Shown here: positions 39,448-48,933 of the stretch, one piece after another
How the letters are laid out: every line of letters starts with the position of its first letter
How positions within the stretch are numbered: the first letter of the stretch is position 1
Assembly (NCBI RefSeq): GCF_000231115.1
Contig: NW_006889836.1
Coordinates: 62,001-126,000 of the forward strand
DNA from: Vittaforma corneae ATCC 50505
Taxonomy: Eukaryota; Microsporidia; Nosematidae
Reading direction: 5' to 3'
Length of the DNA: 64,000 nucleotides
Translations under genes and position numbers: made by a program
The notes under the pieces: model-generated
The model's database searches: none
What the model saw: the letters and a program-made list of their open reading frames with translations, nothing else
What the model was told of the DNA's origin: nothing

Positions 39448-40281
39448 ATGATTTCACTGCTTTTAATGATATTTTCATATGCTATTCAATCTTTTCCCTA
39501 CAGCCGTGAATATGTTCTGGAATTGGTTCAACTTGCTAAAAATTCATACGAAAAGTATAATCTCGAAGGACTCTTGTATGAGCTTGAGAACCAGTCAGGA
39601 CTGAAAGCAAAAGTGTACATGAGAGGAGAAAAGGTTATTGTGTCGTTCAGAGGCACCACATTTAATGTGCTGGGGTCCGATTCCTCGGACAACTTTAACA
39701 GAATTGTGGATAATAGCTTGTTTAAGTGCTGTAAAGACCAAAGATGTATTGTAGATACAAAGACTGCCATTGAAAACTATGCCTATATCTCAAATTCTAT
39801 TGCATTTGTAGATCAGGTTATGAAGCTTTTTCCGACAAAGAAAATAGTATTGACCGGCCATTCCTTGGGAGGCAGCATAGCATCCATAGTTGGAAGAATT
39901 AAAAATTTGGAAGTTCTTGCATTTAGCTCACCTGGAGAAAGGCACATTTCTGATCTGTTTGCACCCGCAAGTGCATCAAATATACTTCATTTGGGTGCAT
40001 GCTCAGACACTATTTATACTGGAAAGTGTAGCACACAGCTTTCACCTTGCAGAATCATGGGGTACCAAATAGAAACCAAGTGTCGCTACGGAAGATCGTT
40101 TTGCATTGGAACCAACTATCCAGATAGTATTTTGTTTCATAGAATTGGCTTTTTACAATATTTGGTGGAAAACAACGAAGATATAATTGAAGATAACAAC
40201 CAGGATTGCAGCGATTGCATCGTGGAACGAGCACAAACCAGTATGCTCGACAATATTCTCAGGCTTCTACATACGACGTAA
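39448..40281 (+). CDS. secreted or vacuolar class 3 lipase, ATG15-like
   Basis: 277 aa. It starts with a hydrophobic signal or anchor (MISLLLMIFSYAIQSFP). The lipase nucleophile elbow is TGHSLGGSIAS. Downstream, SSPGERHISDLF, the catalytic Asp in CSDTIYTGKC, and RIMGYQIETKCRYGRSF match the Cys-rich C-terminal half of the vacuolar lipase ATG15, which breaks down membranes in autophagic bodies and lipids. The His of the triad is probably in FHRIGFLQYL. There are twelve or so cysteines, consistent with disulfides in a secretory compartment. In a parasite it could equally act on host or spore lipids (inference). Confidence 0.85.
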   Translation: MISLLLMIFSYAIQSFPYSREYVLELVQLAKNSYEKYNLEGLLYELENQSGLKAKVYMRGEKVIVSFRGTTFNVLGSDSSDNFNRIVDNSLFKCCKDQRCIVDTKTAIENYAYISNSIAFVDQVMKLFPTKKIVLTGHSLGGSIASIVGRIKNLEVLAFSSPGERHISDLFAPASASNILHLGACSDTIYTGKCSTQLSPCRIMGYQIETKCRYGRSFCIGTNYPDSILFHRIGFLQYLVENNEDIIEDNNQDCSDCIVERAQTSMLDNILRLLHTT

Positions 40282-40366
40282 AAACATCGGACAAATGAAT
40301 TTATTTCTAACTAACATCAGCATAACAGCCACCTTTAATGCCATACCAACGTACGACTTTCGATCT

Positions 40367-40726
40367 TTATATTTCGTCATTAAGTGATATTTCCATCTCG
40401 TCATGGATGGCTTTGATTGTCACTCCTCTTAGTTCGGCTATTTTGCCCATCAGACTCTGTGCAATATCTTTTGCTTGATTGTACTTGTTTAACTTTTTTA
40501 TAAAGCTTACCATTTCTTTTTGTACATCTTGGAGATCAAGTTCATTTGCAATCGCTGCATTTTCCTCTTCATAAAACTTCCTTTCTACGTCAGCGATGCT
40601 TGTGGTTAGGTAATAGTACTTGTTCTCGATTTCTTTTATGAAGTTATTTTCGTCTAAAAACTCAAACTTCTTTATTTTATCCATTCTTATAATTTTCTCC
40701 TCATCCCAGTTATTGAAGAATGACAT
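40367..40726 (-). CDS. SWI5/SAE3-like recombination mediator
   Basis: 119 aa. The C-terminal half has the Swi5 family pattern: VSFIKKLNKYNQAKDIAQSL, GKIAELRGVTIKAIHDEM, which parallels the conserved HEYN.IKD..Q.L.G.+A...G....+Y of Swi5/Sae3. These small coiled-coil proteins pair with Sfr1/Mei5 and load Rad51 or Dmc1. The N-terminal half is a charged helix. The frame is open to an ATG at 40795 whose extra 23 residues are hydrophobic and unlike the family. AAGCCCC directly precedes the ATG at 40726, so I start there. Confidence 0.74.
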   Translation of the reverse strand: MSFFNNWDEEKIIRMDKIKKFEFLDENNFIKEIENKYYYLTTSIADVERKFYEEENAAIANELDLQDVQKEMVSFIKKLNKYNQAKDIAQSLMGKIAELRGVTIKAIHDEMEISLNDEI

Positions 40727-41009
40727 GGGGCTTGCCAAAAGGTAAATTCTAAACTGACTAGATATTAGTAAAGCGCCAATTCCCAGAAATAGCATGCCAG
40801 CATGTTACATTTAATCTCAGTGGATTTATAAGATATGCTTGGGCATTGATTTGTATGCTAATTTACCTACTAGATGCATTAAATTACGCAAAATTTTCAC
40901 AGTTTAAGTTAATGGCAGTATATAGTTTTACCAACATCAAATCAGTAATTTTCCTTACAATCTTGATTTCCTCGCCAGTATTTATAAAATTTGTGCTGGG
41001 ACATCCTCC

Positions 41010-42647
41010 ATGGCGTATGAGGAAGTGAAAAATATCCTGGAATACAAAAATGTCAATGACATAGATTACATCTATGTAGAGTGGGAAGATAATACCACAA
41101 CGTGGGAAAAAATGTCAAACTTGAGTTGCAGAGAACTTATTTGTGGATTCTTTAAGGAATCCATCAAGACTATCCAAAAAAATGAAAGAGCTAAAGAAGA
41201 GGAGTCGAGAAAGAAAAGGGAAGAAAGCTTGTTACAGAAGATGATTAATCGAAACATAGATGAAGCCACAAAGGCAGCAAGGATTCAGAACGAGATTTTG
41301 ACTAGTCTGGTAAATAATTCAAGTAGTAATCCTTTGCTAAAAGGGCTTAAGATAGTGCAGCCTATCCATCAGGATTTTCTCACCGCTGAGTCTTTCGCAC
41401 AGCCATTGCCAAATCCGTCCTTTCAGTCACCACTAAGGAATGCATTCTCAAAGCTTGACGCCAAAAAGGCATCTGTGGATCCCCCGCCAAATACTGCATT
41501 TGTTGAATCCGAAACCAAAAGTGCTAAAATAAAGAGCCAGAGATTGGCAGTGTTGAAAAATAACAACATCACCGTAAAACTAGAAAATAATGCATGCGTT
41601 AATATTATGTTCTATTATCGTAATGATCTCCCATCTTTGATTTTTGACACCAAAGATACAGTCACTGTCTACCACAAGAGCATTGCAACGTATCTGCATT
41701 CATTATATCTTTCTCAAAGTAAAGCTTTTCACATGTTTCCCTCTGCTGATATTGACGATGCACCAGAATCTCCATTGGAAATGAACATGAAAGTCAAGGG
41801 TCTTTCCTTGGTTTGTAAATTGCGAGATTCTTTCTGGATTATTTCTGTACGAAACACTCTTGGAAAATTTTTTAATATTTACTTAAAATCAAAGTTTGTT
41901 ATTTTCAATGTTTCAAAATCTGCATATCTGGAGCGTTTATTCCAGCTTAAGGATACTATCCAGCAGGATTCTCTTTGGCTTGAAAATAGCTTTAAATTTG
42001 GTCTTAGCACGTTGACTGACAAAATTTGTAAAAATTTTGATGTGTCTTCATTAAAGCAGTTTTTTATTCTTGGGGATGTTAAATCTGTTTTTATATTGCA
42101 TTTAAACAAAATTGTTCAAAGGGTTGGTCAAGTAGTAAGTTCGATCCAGGATGCAAGTACGGTACTGATACAAGAATCCTACCTGAAATTCCTCCACTTT
42201 GTGCCTGGATTTTATGGTTCACTAAAAAATGACACTAAATTTTTTATTGTGAAGCCTGATGGGCTAGAGGAGATTTTACCGTCTGGAGGAATGGTGACTT
42301 TTACTGATGAGTATATTGAAAAGGCGGAGCTGTTGGCAGTAGCAGACTTCGTCAAAAAGATATTGACAAGGCAAAACTGGGAAATTAAAATTAGACGCTC
42401 GACATATCTTGCACTTAAGCGCCGCTTAAATTTGCAAGCAATTGCTATGGAGCACACCAACAGTATAAAGACCATATACAAAGCATTTAAAGCAAATATA
42501 TGTGATTCTTGCGACAGAAATCTTAGAGATCATCTTGAAATGTCATACTTCAGAACACATCGTCATTTTATTGAAATAGCGCCAATCAGGACCGATAACG
42601 CGACCATACCTATTGACGAGGCAACTAAGCTTATAGGCACAGGCTGA
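41010..42647 (+). CDS. chromodomain protein, otherwise unknown
   Basis: 545 aa. Residues about 3-50 form a chromodomain-like module: YEEVKNILEYK, DYIYVEWEDNTTTWEKMSNL and LICGFF, which keeps the aromatic cage pattern Y..W..W of methyl-lysine readers. Next comes a charged helix (KNERAKEEESRKKREE). The remaining 440 residues are unrecognised, with alternating strands and helices and no catalytic motif that I know. There is a cysteine pair CDSC near the end. It may be a heterochromatin adaptor specific to this lineage. The ATG at 41010 follows CATCCTCC. Confidence 0.72.
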   Translation: MAYEEVKNILEYKNVNDIDYIYVEWEDNTTTWEKMSNLSCRELICGFFKESIKTIQKNERAKEEESRKKREESLLQKMINRNIDEATKAARIQNEILTSLVNNSSSNPLLKGLKIVQPIHQDFLTAESFAQPLPNPSFQSPLRNAFSKLDAKKASVDPPPNTAFVESETKSAKIKSQRLAVLKNNNITVKLENNACVNIMFYYRNDLPSLIFDTKDTVTVYHKSIATYLHSLYLSQSKAFHMFPSADIDDAPESPLEMNMKVKGLSLVCKLRDSFWIISVRNTLGKFFNIYLKSKFVIFNVSKSAYLERLFQLKDTIQQDSLWLENSFKFGLSTLTDKICKNFDVSSLKQFFILGDVKSVFILHLNKIVQRVGQVVSSIQDASTVLIQESYLKFLHFVPGFYGSLKNDTKFFIVKPDGLEEILPSGGMVTFTDEYIEKAELLAVADFVKKILTRQNWEIKIRRSTYLALKRRLNLQAIAMEHTNSIKTIYKAFKANICDSCDRNLRDHLEMSYFRTHRHFIEIAPIRTDNATIPIDEATKLIGTG

Positions 42648-42816
42648 AGATACACAGTCCTGTCATTTGACAGTCAGTGGCATAGCAAGGTTATTGAGTA
42701 CAATAAAGTGATTTTTAATATTTTGTCAACGTTGCATAGTTAGCAGACAGTCTTAGAAGATGTATAAATGGCATTGTAGGCGATTTATACACCTATTCAA
42801 TTTGCGATATTACATA

Positions 42817-44937
42817 TTACAGCACAGCAAATCCTATCATAAAAATAAATGAACCAAAAACCATCAGAAGAGACAGTTGGTCTAGCTTTTCTTTCTTGTT
42901 GCATACATCTTTCCATTTTGCTTCACATTCCTTTTTATTTCTCCACTTATTTTTAAGTATACGGTCACCCATTTGTTTTTCAGAGTTCGCTATGATTCGG
43001 TCCTTTTCAGTCTTAATATAATTGCCGAAAATTACTTCTTTTGTGTAAAACTCAAATAGAAATTTGGGATTAACAAGTGATACATTCTGTGATATCTGAG
43101 AAAGTCGAAGTTCTATGCTATCAACCAAAGAGAAAAATTCATTGTTGTCGACCTTTCCATGTGTTAGCTCTTTAAAATCATCTTTTATAAAGTTCAGTTT
43201 GTCCAACATGTTTTTTAGCTGGGCATTATAAACCCGATATTCTCCGATCAGATTGTCTTCAAACATATCTTTCAGAAACGTTGTGATGTTGTTTGTTCTT
43301 GTTCCAATTTTATTCAAGGACTTATTCAAGGCTTCAACTTTTGACATTTCGGTGGATTTAAGATCAAGATTTGCAGATTTGGCAAATTGAGTAAAACTTT
43401 TACTGAATATTGAACCACAGTTAGGAACTCTGCCTAATACACAATCTTTATCATAGAAGTGAGCCAGTGCCATCACTAATATTCCCAAAATGATGTCTGC
43501 TCCCAGCAATATCACAGAAACCATTCTCAGAGCGTATATACTTCCGTTTGTTAAGACCTGAATAAAGAAAATAATGCACACAATTGCCTGTGAAATTAAA
43601 CATATTTGCACTGCTGTAACTATATTCTTGTTATCATTTGGGTTGTGTGTAAACTCATGATTGTCGCTTCCGTCATCAGCTTTGAATATTTGATTTAGCT
43701 GTCTGTCAGAGCTTTCCTTGTAATTTAAGTTATCAATAATGAATTTTACAGGCAACATTTTTCTTAGAGTTGTAATCAGCTGCGACCTAATATTTTCTAT
43801 ACCTCTTAAAGAAACATTGAAAGACTTAAGCTCCTTTTCTATAGAACTTCCCAGGTTGATGAGCTTTTTTAAGCTTGCATCTAACTCTAATACTTCATTG
43901 TCAGTTTTATCGATAATTTTAGCTATTTCCTTAAAGCTTCCGGAAAGTTTATTGTTAGTTGTAAACTCATTGTTAAGTGTTCTAAGAACGTCACTAAAGT
44001 ACGGATCGTTGTTTATGTCACTGTCATCATCCACAACTTTTAAGGCTTCTGTTTTTATAATCTTGTTTTCAGTCACAGTGTTTAAATTATCATCAGAAGA
44101 CGTGTTCCTCTCAGGCGATATTTCTTTTTTAATGGCAAGCTCTTTTGTCTTTTCATTTTTGACAAGTGCGGATGTGGGTGTACTGATCTTCTCGTCTTTC
44201 ACATCTGTTGACTGCAGCATGGTAGCCTTTTCATCCTTATGTGGTTTTAGTTCATAAATCTTCTCATTCCTAAATGGTGTAAGCACGTTTTTTGAAAAAT
44301 TAGCATGCTCAAATACAGTGCCATTGCCACCATTTAGACTTACATTCTCGTTTATTGGCGAATCGAGCTTCAGATCTGGCATGCCGCTTGCATCTAGGAG
44401 TATTTTTGACTTCTTAGTGTGTTTGAACTTGATACCGTCGTTCTTGTCCTTTAAGGGCATTGCCAAATATGATGAAAATATTGAATTTGATGGCTCAATG
44501 CTGGTGTTTCTATTTACCTTATAAGCCTCGCATTTTGAAATATTACTATTAGAATGCATTTTGGTAAGCAAAAACAAAACAATACTTGAGAAGGCAGATG
44601 TTTTCGACTCATCCATCCCTTTCAATGCATTATAGAGTTTCTGATCAAGATTTGACAATTCTGATCCAAAGCCTGATTTTGAAATCTTGAACATCAGAGC
44701 TATAAAAAAAATTTGTAGCCCGAGAAGGTAAATGATGTATCTGCTATAGGCATCCCATGCTTTGCAATACACAATGAAAAGTATAAATGCAATAAAAACA
44801 ACAGACACTCCTACTACTACCTGGAGCTTTGTATTTGTATACAGCTCTTCGGTTAAATATGTATAAATTGTTGACGCATCACAGATTTTGTTTGGAGAGC
44901 TCAGAATAAGATTTCTAAAAAAGTCATAGTATGTCAT
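42817..44937 (-). CDS. large multi-pass membrane protein of unknown function
   Basis: 706 aa. Hydrophobic segments at about 39-58 and 66-85, then a long polar, Lys/Glu/Ser-rich loop of about 350 residues, then two more spans (AVQICLISQAIVCIIFFIQV and VSVILLGADIILGILVMALA), a second loop of about 190 residues with coiled-coil character, and a C-terminal span (LLMVFGSFIFMIGFAVL). The plan of two spans, big loop, two spans, big loop, one span recalls prominins and, less closely, the fungal mating-fusion protein Prm1. Sequence identity is not evident. The cysteines follow the fourth span (DKDCVLGRVPNCGS). Function unknown. Confidence 0.75.
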   Translation of the reverse strand: MTYYDFFRNLILSSPNKICDASTIYTYLTEELYTNTKLQVVVGVSVVFIAFILFIVYCKAWDAYSRYIIYLLGLQIFFIALMFKISKSGFGSELSNLDQKLYNALKGMDESKTSAFSSIVLFLLTKMHSNSNISKCEAYKVNRNTSIEPSNSIFSSYLAMPLKDKNDGIKFKHTKKSKILLDASGMPDLKLDSPINENVSLNGGNGTVFEHANFSKNVLTPFRNEKIYELKPHKDEKATMLQSTDVKDEKISTPTSALVKNEKTKELAIKKEISPERNTSSDDNLNTVTENKIIKTEALKVVDDDSDINNDPYFSDVLRTLNNEFTTNNKLSGSFKEIAKIIDKTDNEVLELDASLKKLINLGSSIEKELKSFNVSLRGIENIRSQLITTLRKMLPVKFIIDNLNYKESSDRQLNQIFKADDGSDNHEFTHNPNDNKNIVTAVQICLISQAIVCIIFFIQVLTNGSIYALRMVSVILLGADIILGILVMALAHFYDKDCVLGRVPNCGSIFSKSFTQFAKSANLDLKSTEMSKVEALNKSLNKIGTRTNNITTFLKDMFEDNLIGEYRVYNAQLKNMLDKLNFIKDDFKELTHGKVDNNEFFSLVDSIELRLSQISQNVSLVNPKFLFEFYTKEVIFGNYIKTEKDRIIANSEKQMGDRILKNKWRNKKECEAKWKDVCNKKEKLDQLSLLMVFGSFIFMIGFAVL

Positions 44938-45182
44938 TTTGACATTATTTTATTTTCTCCCTTTATTTTTCATGTTTCATTGCTTGGAAATCGGTTGGAT
45001 GATGTTGACAGCCTGAATCTTGGGACAACATGCAAAACACTGTTTTATTGTGCACAGCTATAAAAGTATAATGGACTGTATTTGAGGTGTGCAATGCCAA
45101 GCTAAAGTTATAAAAATATGTATGGCAACAACTCTGATGCTATTTACCACATACCCACAATTTTAAGGGTTTTTAATCCCCA

Positions 45183-46541
45183 ATGATAAAATTTTGTGAG
45201 CAGGAGGAGGCAATTTGTAAGCTAATACGGGATCACGCACTCAGCCTCAATCCAGCAGCCACCCCGAGATTAGCGGGTGGGTTTGTGCGAGACAAAATTA
45301 TGGAGGTTGTGTGCCACGATATTGATGTTGCACTTGATAATATTTCTGGACTCTTATTTGCAACAGGCCTAGCTAACAAGCTTGTAAATCATCCAACAGT
45401 TTACAAGATTCTAGCCAATCCCGAAAAATCAAAGCATCTTGAAACAGCAGTGCTCAATTTATATGGCTACAGTATTGATTTTGTGCATCTGCGGAGCGAA
45501 TCATACACACAGACGAGAATTCCTACAATTCAAAAAGGCACACCAGAAGAAGATGCATTTAGGAGAGACATTACAATTAATAGCCTATTTTATAATTTAA
45601 TTACTGGGGAAATAGAAGACTTTACTGGAAGAGGGATCCATGATATTCACAATAAAGTTATTGATACGCCACTTGATCCTAGGACTACTTTGCTAGATGA
45701 TCCGTTGAGGATTTTGAGAATTTTTAGATTTAAAAGTAAGCTTGGGTTCAAAATTAGTAAGAGGATATATGACGCCTTAGAAGATAGGAGTCTTGGACTA
45801 GCACTTGAAAAGAAGGTTTCAAATGAGAGAAATGGGATTGAAATTATGAAAATGCTGCAATATGAGAATGGAGAAGATGGGTTAATTGAGATAATCAATA
45901 ATGAGCTAGTTTTTTCTGTGTTCAAACCAAAAACTAGTATTGAAATTGACAAGAGCAAGGCGCTTGAATATTCAAGAAATCTGAGAGATGTTCTAAATAG
46001 ACTATCTGATGGACCGTATCTGCGTAAGCTTACCAAGAAAACAGTGGATAGTTCATTGTTAAAGCTCTACCTTGTCCTTCAGTACTTTTTAAATATTAAG
46101 ATTAGCCACAACCAAAAAGACGAGTTTATGAATACGATAGTAATGAAAGATTCCTTAAAAACCAAAAAGGAGATATTTTCTGCAGTAAGGTCGATAGAAG
46201 AGCGCATAGAGCAGCTTTTGATGAATAAAACGTCCGACGTAGTTCGAATAGTAGTAGAATGCAAGGAGTATTGGCTAGAGGTTTTGACAATTTTACTTTT
46301 AAAACTGAATGAGCAGCAATATTACGACATGATTTGTAATATTTTTGATCAAAACTACCATGAAAGCTACTTGGAAACACCGCTGGTCAATGGGGATTAT
46401 CTGGTTTCCCTTAACACCGACCCAAAAGATTTTAAACACATTCTTTTTGAATGCTTTGTTTTGCAGATTAAAAATCCTGATTTGCTGAGAGATGAGATAT
46501 ATAGTAGATACAAGGCAATGCACACAAGCCGTGTTAAATAA
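45183..46541 (+). CDS. CCA1: CCA-adding enzyme (tRNA nucleotidyltransferase)
   Basis: Adds CCA to tRNA 3' ends; 452 aa, class II nucleotidyltransferase. Motifs: AGGFVRDKIM, HDIDVALDN (the metal-binding DxD), EEDAFRRDITINSLFYNL, and LLDDPLRILRIFRFKSKLGF. A helical C-terminal body and tail follow. The ATG lies directly behind GTTTTTAATCCCCA. The gene is complete and needs no frame correction. Confidence 0.94.
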   Translation: MIKFCEQEEAICKLIRDHALSLNPAATPRLAGGFVRDKIMEVVCHDIDVALDNISGLLFATGLANKLVNHPTVYKILANPEKSKHLETAVLNLYGYSIDFVHLRSESYTQTRIPTIQKGTPEEDAFRRDITINSLFYNLITGEIEDFTGRGIHDIHNKVIDTPLDPRTTLLDDPLRILRIFRFKSKLGFKISKRIYDALEDRSLGLALEKKVSNERNGIEIMKMLQYENGEDGLIEIINNELVFSVFKPKTSIEIDKSKALEYSRNLRDVLNRLSDGPYLRKLTKKTVDSSLLKLYLVLQYFLNIKISHNQKDEFMNTIVMKDSLKTKKEIFSAVRSIEERIEQLLMNKTSDVVRIVVECKEYWLEVLTILLLKLNEQQYYDMICNIFDQNYHESYLETPLVNGDYLVSLNTDPKDFKHILFECFVLQIKNPDLLRDEIYSRYKAMHTSRVK

Positions 46542-47252
46542 ATACGATGATACTAATTCAATTCTCCTTTGCCATTGTTGTTCAATATGGCATTTTAAGA
46601 GCATAGATCTTCTGTAGAATTTGTAAATCCAAACCATTTTCAAATCCATAAAAATTATAAATGATCATACCAAATAAATCAAAGGAACGTCAATTTCTTC
46701 TTATATGATATTTACTCTAAAAGAATTTTTAGTAATGTTAGGCATCTAGCCCACTAGCTGAGCAGAAAAGTAAATTGCATGACATGAAGTCATTACATTT
46801 TATTGATGGCGCTTGTTTATGCTTGTTTTTTGATGCATGTTTCATTTCTTCTATTGAATGTTGAGCATATGTTCAAGGCAGATTAATAACCAATCAGCTT
46901 CATATAAATACTAATTTGCCAGATGATTTCATATCAGCATCATCCTGCATTTATTCTCCAGTTTTACCAGTCATTTTCTAGTTCATTTCCAAGTTTCGCA
47001 TGCAATTGGAAATCCAGGAAAGAATTAAATAACAGAAGAAAGAGAAAGCAATGGACAACGGTTCAGGATACAATAAACCTCAAATTTATAGTCTTTTTTG
47101 CATCATTTCTTAATTTTACTTGCTTTCTAAAAATTTTATCATTTCCAGAAAAATCCCGCCTGGCCAAAATCGCAACTTCCCTCAAATAATGCTGAAACAC
47201 GGATTTCCCTCCTTTTTTGTCTATAAAAATAAATTATTTTTGACACCCTCCA
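46542..47252. other. 711 bp intergenic region ending in the histone H3 promoter
   Basis: Contains the open frame 46923-47189 with no homology, which I do not accept. The last 35 bp hold CTATAAAAAT, then TTATTTTTGACACCC before the H3 ATG. Another A-run/T-run block (AAAAATTTTATC) occurs near 47130. Nothing else was recognised. Confidence 0.5.
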
Positions 47253-47708
47253 ATGGCAAGAACAAAGCAGTCAGCAAGAAAATCTACTGGGGTCACTGTC
47301 GCAAGTGGTGGTAAGGCTCCTCGAAAGCAACTTGTAACTAAGTCGGCCAGGAAGACATCTACGCCAGCGTCTGGTGCTGCTAAGAAGCATAGATACAAGC
47401 CAGGCACCGTGGCTCTCAGGGAAATCCGCAGATATCAGAAGAGTACTGAGCGTCTTATTCGAAAACTGCCTTTCCAAAGGCTTTGTCGTACTATTTGCAG
47501 GGAACAGGCTGGTGCATCCGACATTAGATTCCAGGGCCCTGCTCTCCTCGCCTTGCAGGAGGCAACTGAGCTTTATCTCGTTGGTTTGTTTGAGGATGCT
47601 CTCCTTTGTGCCCAGCATGCGAAGAGGGTCACTGTGTTTGGAAAAGACTTTGTATTAGTAATGAGGATTAGGTCTAGATTTACACGTGTGGGCGGAGCTC
47701 AGGAATAA
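47253..47708 (+). CDS. HHT1: histone H3, divergent, with tail insertion and C-terminal extension
   Basis: 151 codons against 136 in canonical H3. The tail keeps [12 protein letters not shown], then has six extra residues (VTVASG) before GKAPRKQL, then ARKT (K27 region) and [20 protein letters not shown]. The histone fold is divergent: [20 protein letters not shown] replaces FQRLVREIAQDFKTDLRF, so the lysine at the H3K79 position is not present. The C-terminus runs on as TRVGGAQE. K4, K9, K14, K18, K23, K27 and K36 equivalents are retained, with S28 as Thr. The codons are richer in G/C than in neighbouring genes, as expected of a highly expressed gene. A hairpin lies 84 bp after the stop. Confidence 0.95.
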   Translation: MARTKQSARKSTGVTVASGGKAPRKQLVTKSARKTSTPASGAAKKHRYKPGTVALREIRRYQKSTERLIRKLPFQRLCRTICREQAGASDIRFQGPALLALQEATELYLVGLFEDALLCAQHAKRVTVFGKDFVLVMRIRSRFTRVGGAQE

Positions 47709-48202
47709 ATAATATGTTTCATTTGTCTTTGTGTTTCTCTTACTCTTTTTATCTTTTGTTTTTGGTATATTCCTTTTTATTTTTATCCAGGATGGAGGGG
47801 GGCCTCCATTTTGTATCAACTGAGTTTTGTCAGGGTAGTGTTTATTTGCTCGGCTTCCAATGATTAATGCTTCCAGGCTATATGCTTGTATCTTTTTTGA
47901 TCAACTTGTGTGTCGTACTTAAGCACTGAGTAAGCTTGGTTTAGCGAATATTAAAATATAAATTATGGCCATAGCAGACCAAAATAGCCTACAAGTGATA
48001 TCACAGTAGAAACTATCAAATTAAAGATATCAAGCAGTACAGTTATCAAATACGCTTTTAATTAAAATACTTAAATAGGTGAGTCCATTGCTAAAATGCC
48101 TAGGAATTCCTGTTAATTAATGGCCGTGCTTCTTAAGCCAGCACTTATTTTTTGCTAGCCACTTTGTTCTATTCTGCCAATGCGTAAATTTCTACCCAAG
48201 CC
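47709..48202. other. 494 bp intergenic region after histone H3
   Basis: Begins with a pyrimidine-rich stretch, then the GC-rich hairpin at 47792-47809. The rest is AT-rich. The right edge carries AAATTTCTACCC for the next gene. Confidence 0.55.
47792..47809. terminator. GC-rich stem-loop 3' of histone H3
   Basis: ATGGAGG (47792-47798), loop GGGG, CCTCCAT (47803-47809), then TTTG. The 7 bp stem with four-base loop has the dimensions of the metazoan histone mRNA 3' stem-loop, though not its sequence. It may serve as 3' end signal or terminator; this is inference. Confidence 0.45.
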
Positions 48203-48532
48203 ATGGAAATAATTCACATTTTCCCTTTTCACACAGATGAAGAAGAAGAAATTGAGCAAACTGGCTACTGGACATCTGATTGCACCATCTTGAGAGGCAT
48301 TGTCTGTGAAAAAAGATCTTTTGATGGCTCTGTCAAAATTTACGAGGATGAATCGATCGTCGAGGCCGAGACTTTTTACTGGCATCCACTGGCTCAAGAT
48401 ACAGACATAATTCAGAAGGGCTTGGGATTTGTAAGAAATGGTCTGGGATTTGGTAAAAACACCGAGAAAATTACCAAATACTTAGCCAACAACACTGTTG
48501 ATACTGAATTGCCAACAAAAAAGAAAAAATAA
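48203..48532 (+). CDS. hypothetical acidic protein with basic tail
   Basis: 109 aa, unrecognised. Acidic N-terminus (HTDEEEEIEQTGYW), a cysteine-containing middle (TSDCTILRGIVCEKRS), a glycine repeat (KGLGFVRNGLGFGKN) and a lysine tail (PTKKKK) that may be a nuclear signal. AAATTTCTACCC lies a few bases before the ATG, so it is probably a genuine gene. No membrane span. Confidence 0.6.
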   Translation: MEIIHIFPFHTDEEEEIEQTGYWTSDCTILRGIVCEKRSFDGSVKIYEDESIVEAETFYWHPLAQDTDIIQKGLGFVRNGLGFGKNTEKITKYLANNTVDTELPTKKKK

Positions 48533-48616
48533 AATAGAAATTCCACCACATATCCAACACTCCTTTTTGTGCGTTCTTATTTCCTTATTTCAAAGTAGCT
48601 TTTATATAGAATATTC

Positions 48617-48763
48617 CTAATTGCTTTCCTTTTTTAAAACGGCAGAAACCTTGGATATGTGCTCTTCTATCTCCTTCAACTCATCAAAAACATGGCTTCT
48701 GGCTGCTGCATATGCATCTTTTTCAATTTCCTCAGATGTCATTTGAAGTTTATTATTATCCAT
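48617..48763 (-). CDS. very small helical protein, 48 aa
   Basis: MDNNKLQMTSEEIEKDAYAA then a helix with heptad pattern (HVFDELKEIEEHISKVSAVL) and KKESN. The frame opens 15 codons earlier at a TTG, but GACCCATCT lies right before this ATG. The size fits tiny coiled-coil subunits of larger complexes (DASH, BLOC or similar), without proof. Convergent with the gene at 48203. Confidence 0.45.
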   Translation of the reverse strand: MDNNKLQMTSEEIEKDAYAAARSHVFDELKEIEEHISKVSAVLKKESN

Positions 48764-48933
48764 AGATGGGTCAAACAAAGAATATTTGGCAAACCAGCTT
48801 AAACGCAAATAACGCTATATAAGTCAAGCTTGCGCATGTTTACGTTTATATTTGCTGTGTTTGTTTATCCGTTGTTATTTATCTGTTTTAGACTTCCCAT
48901 TGCCACATAAATTGCTTAAGAATTGTTTACACA

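Noticed and set aside
40727..40795. hydrophobic N-terminal extension of the SWI5-like protein
   Set aside because: The family is soluble, and an ATG directly behind CCCC gives the expected size.
47051..47080. MDNGSGYNKP-like reading, resembling an actin N-terminus
   Set aside because: Only about seven residues match and the frame stops within 21 codons; coincidence is more likely than an actin relic.
46923..47189. 88-codon open frame upstream of histone H3
   Set aside because: No homology, low-complexity AT-driven composition and no start signal; it overlaps the H3 promoter region.
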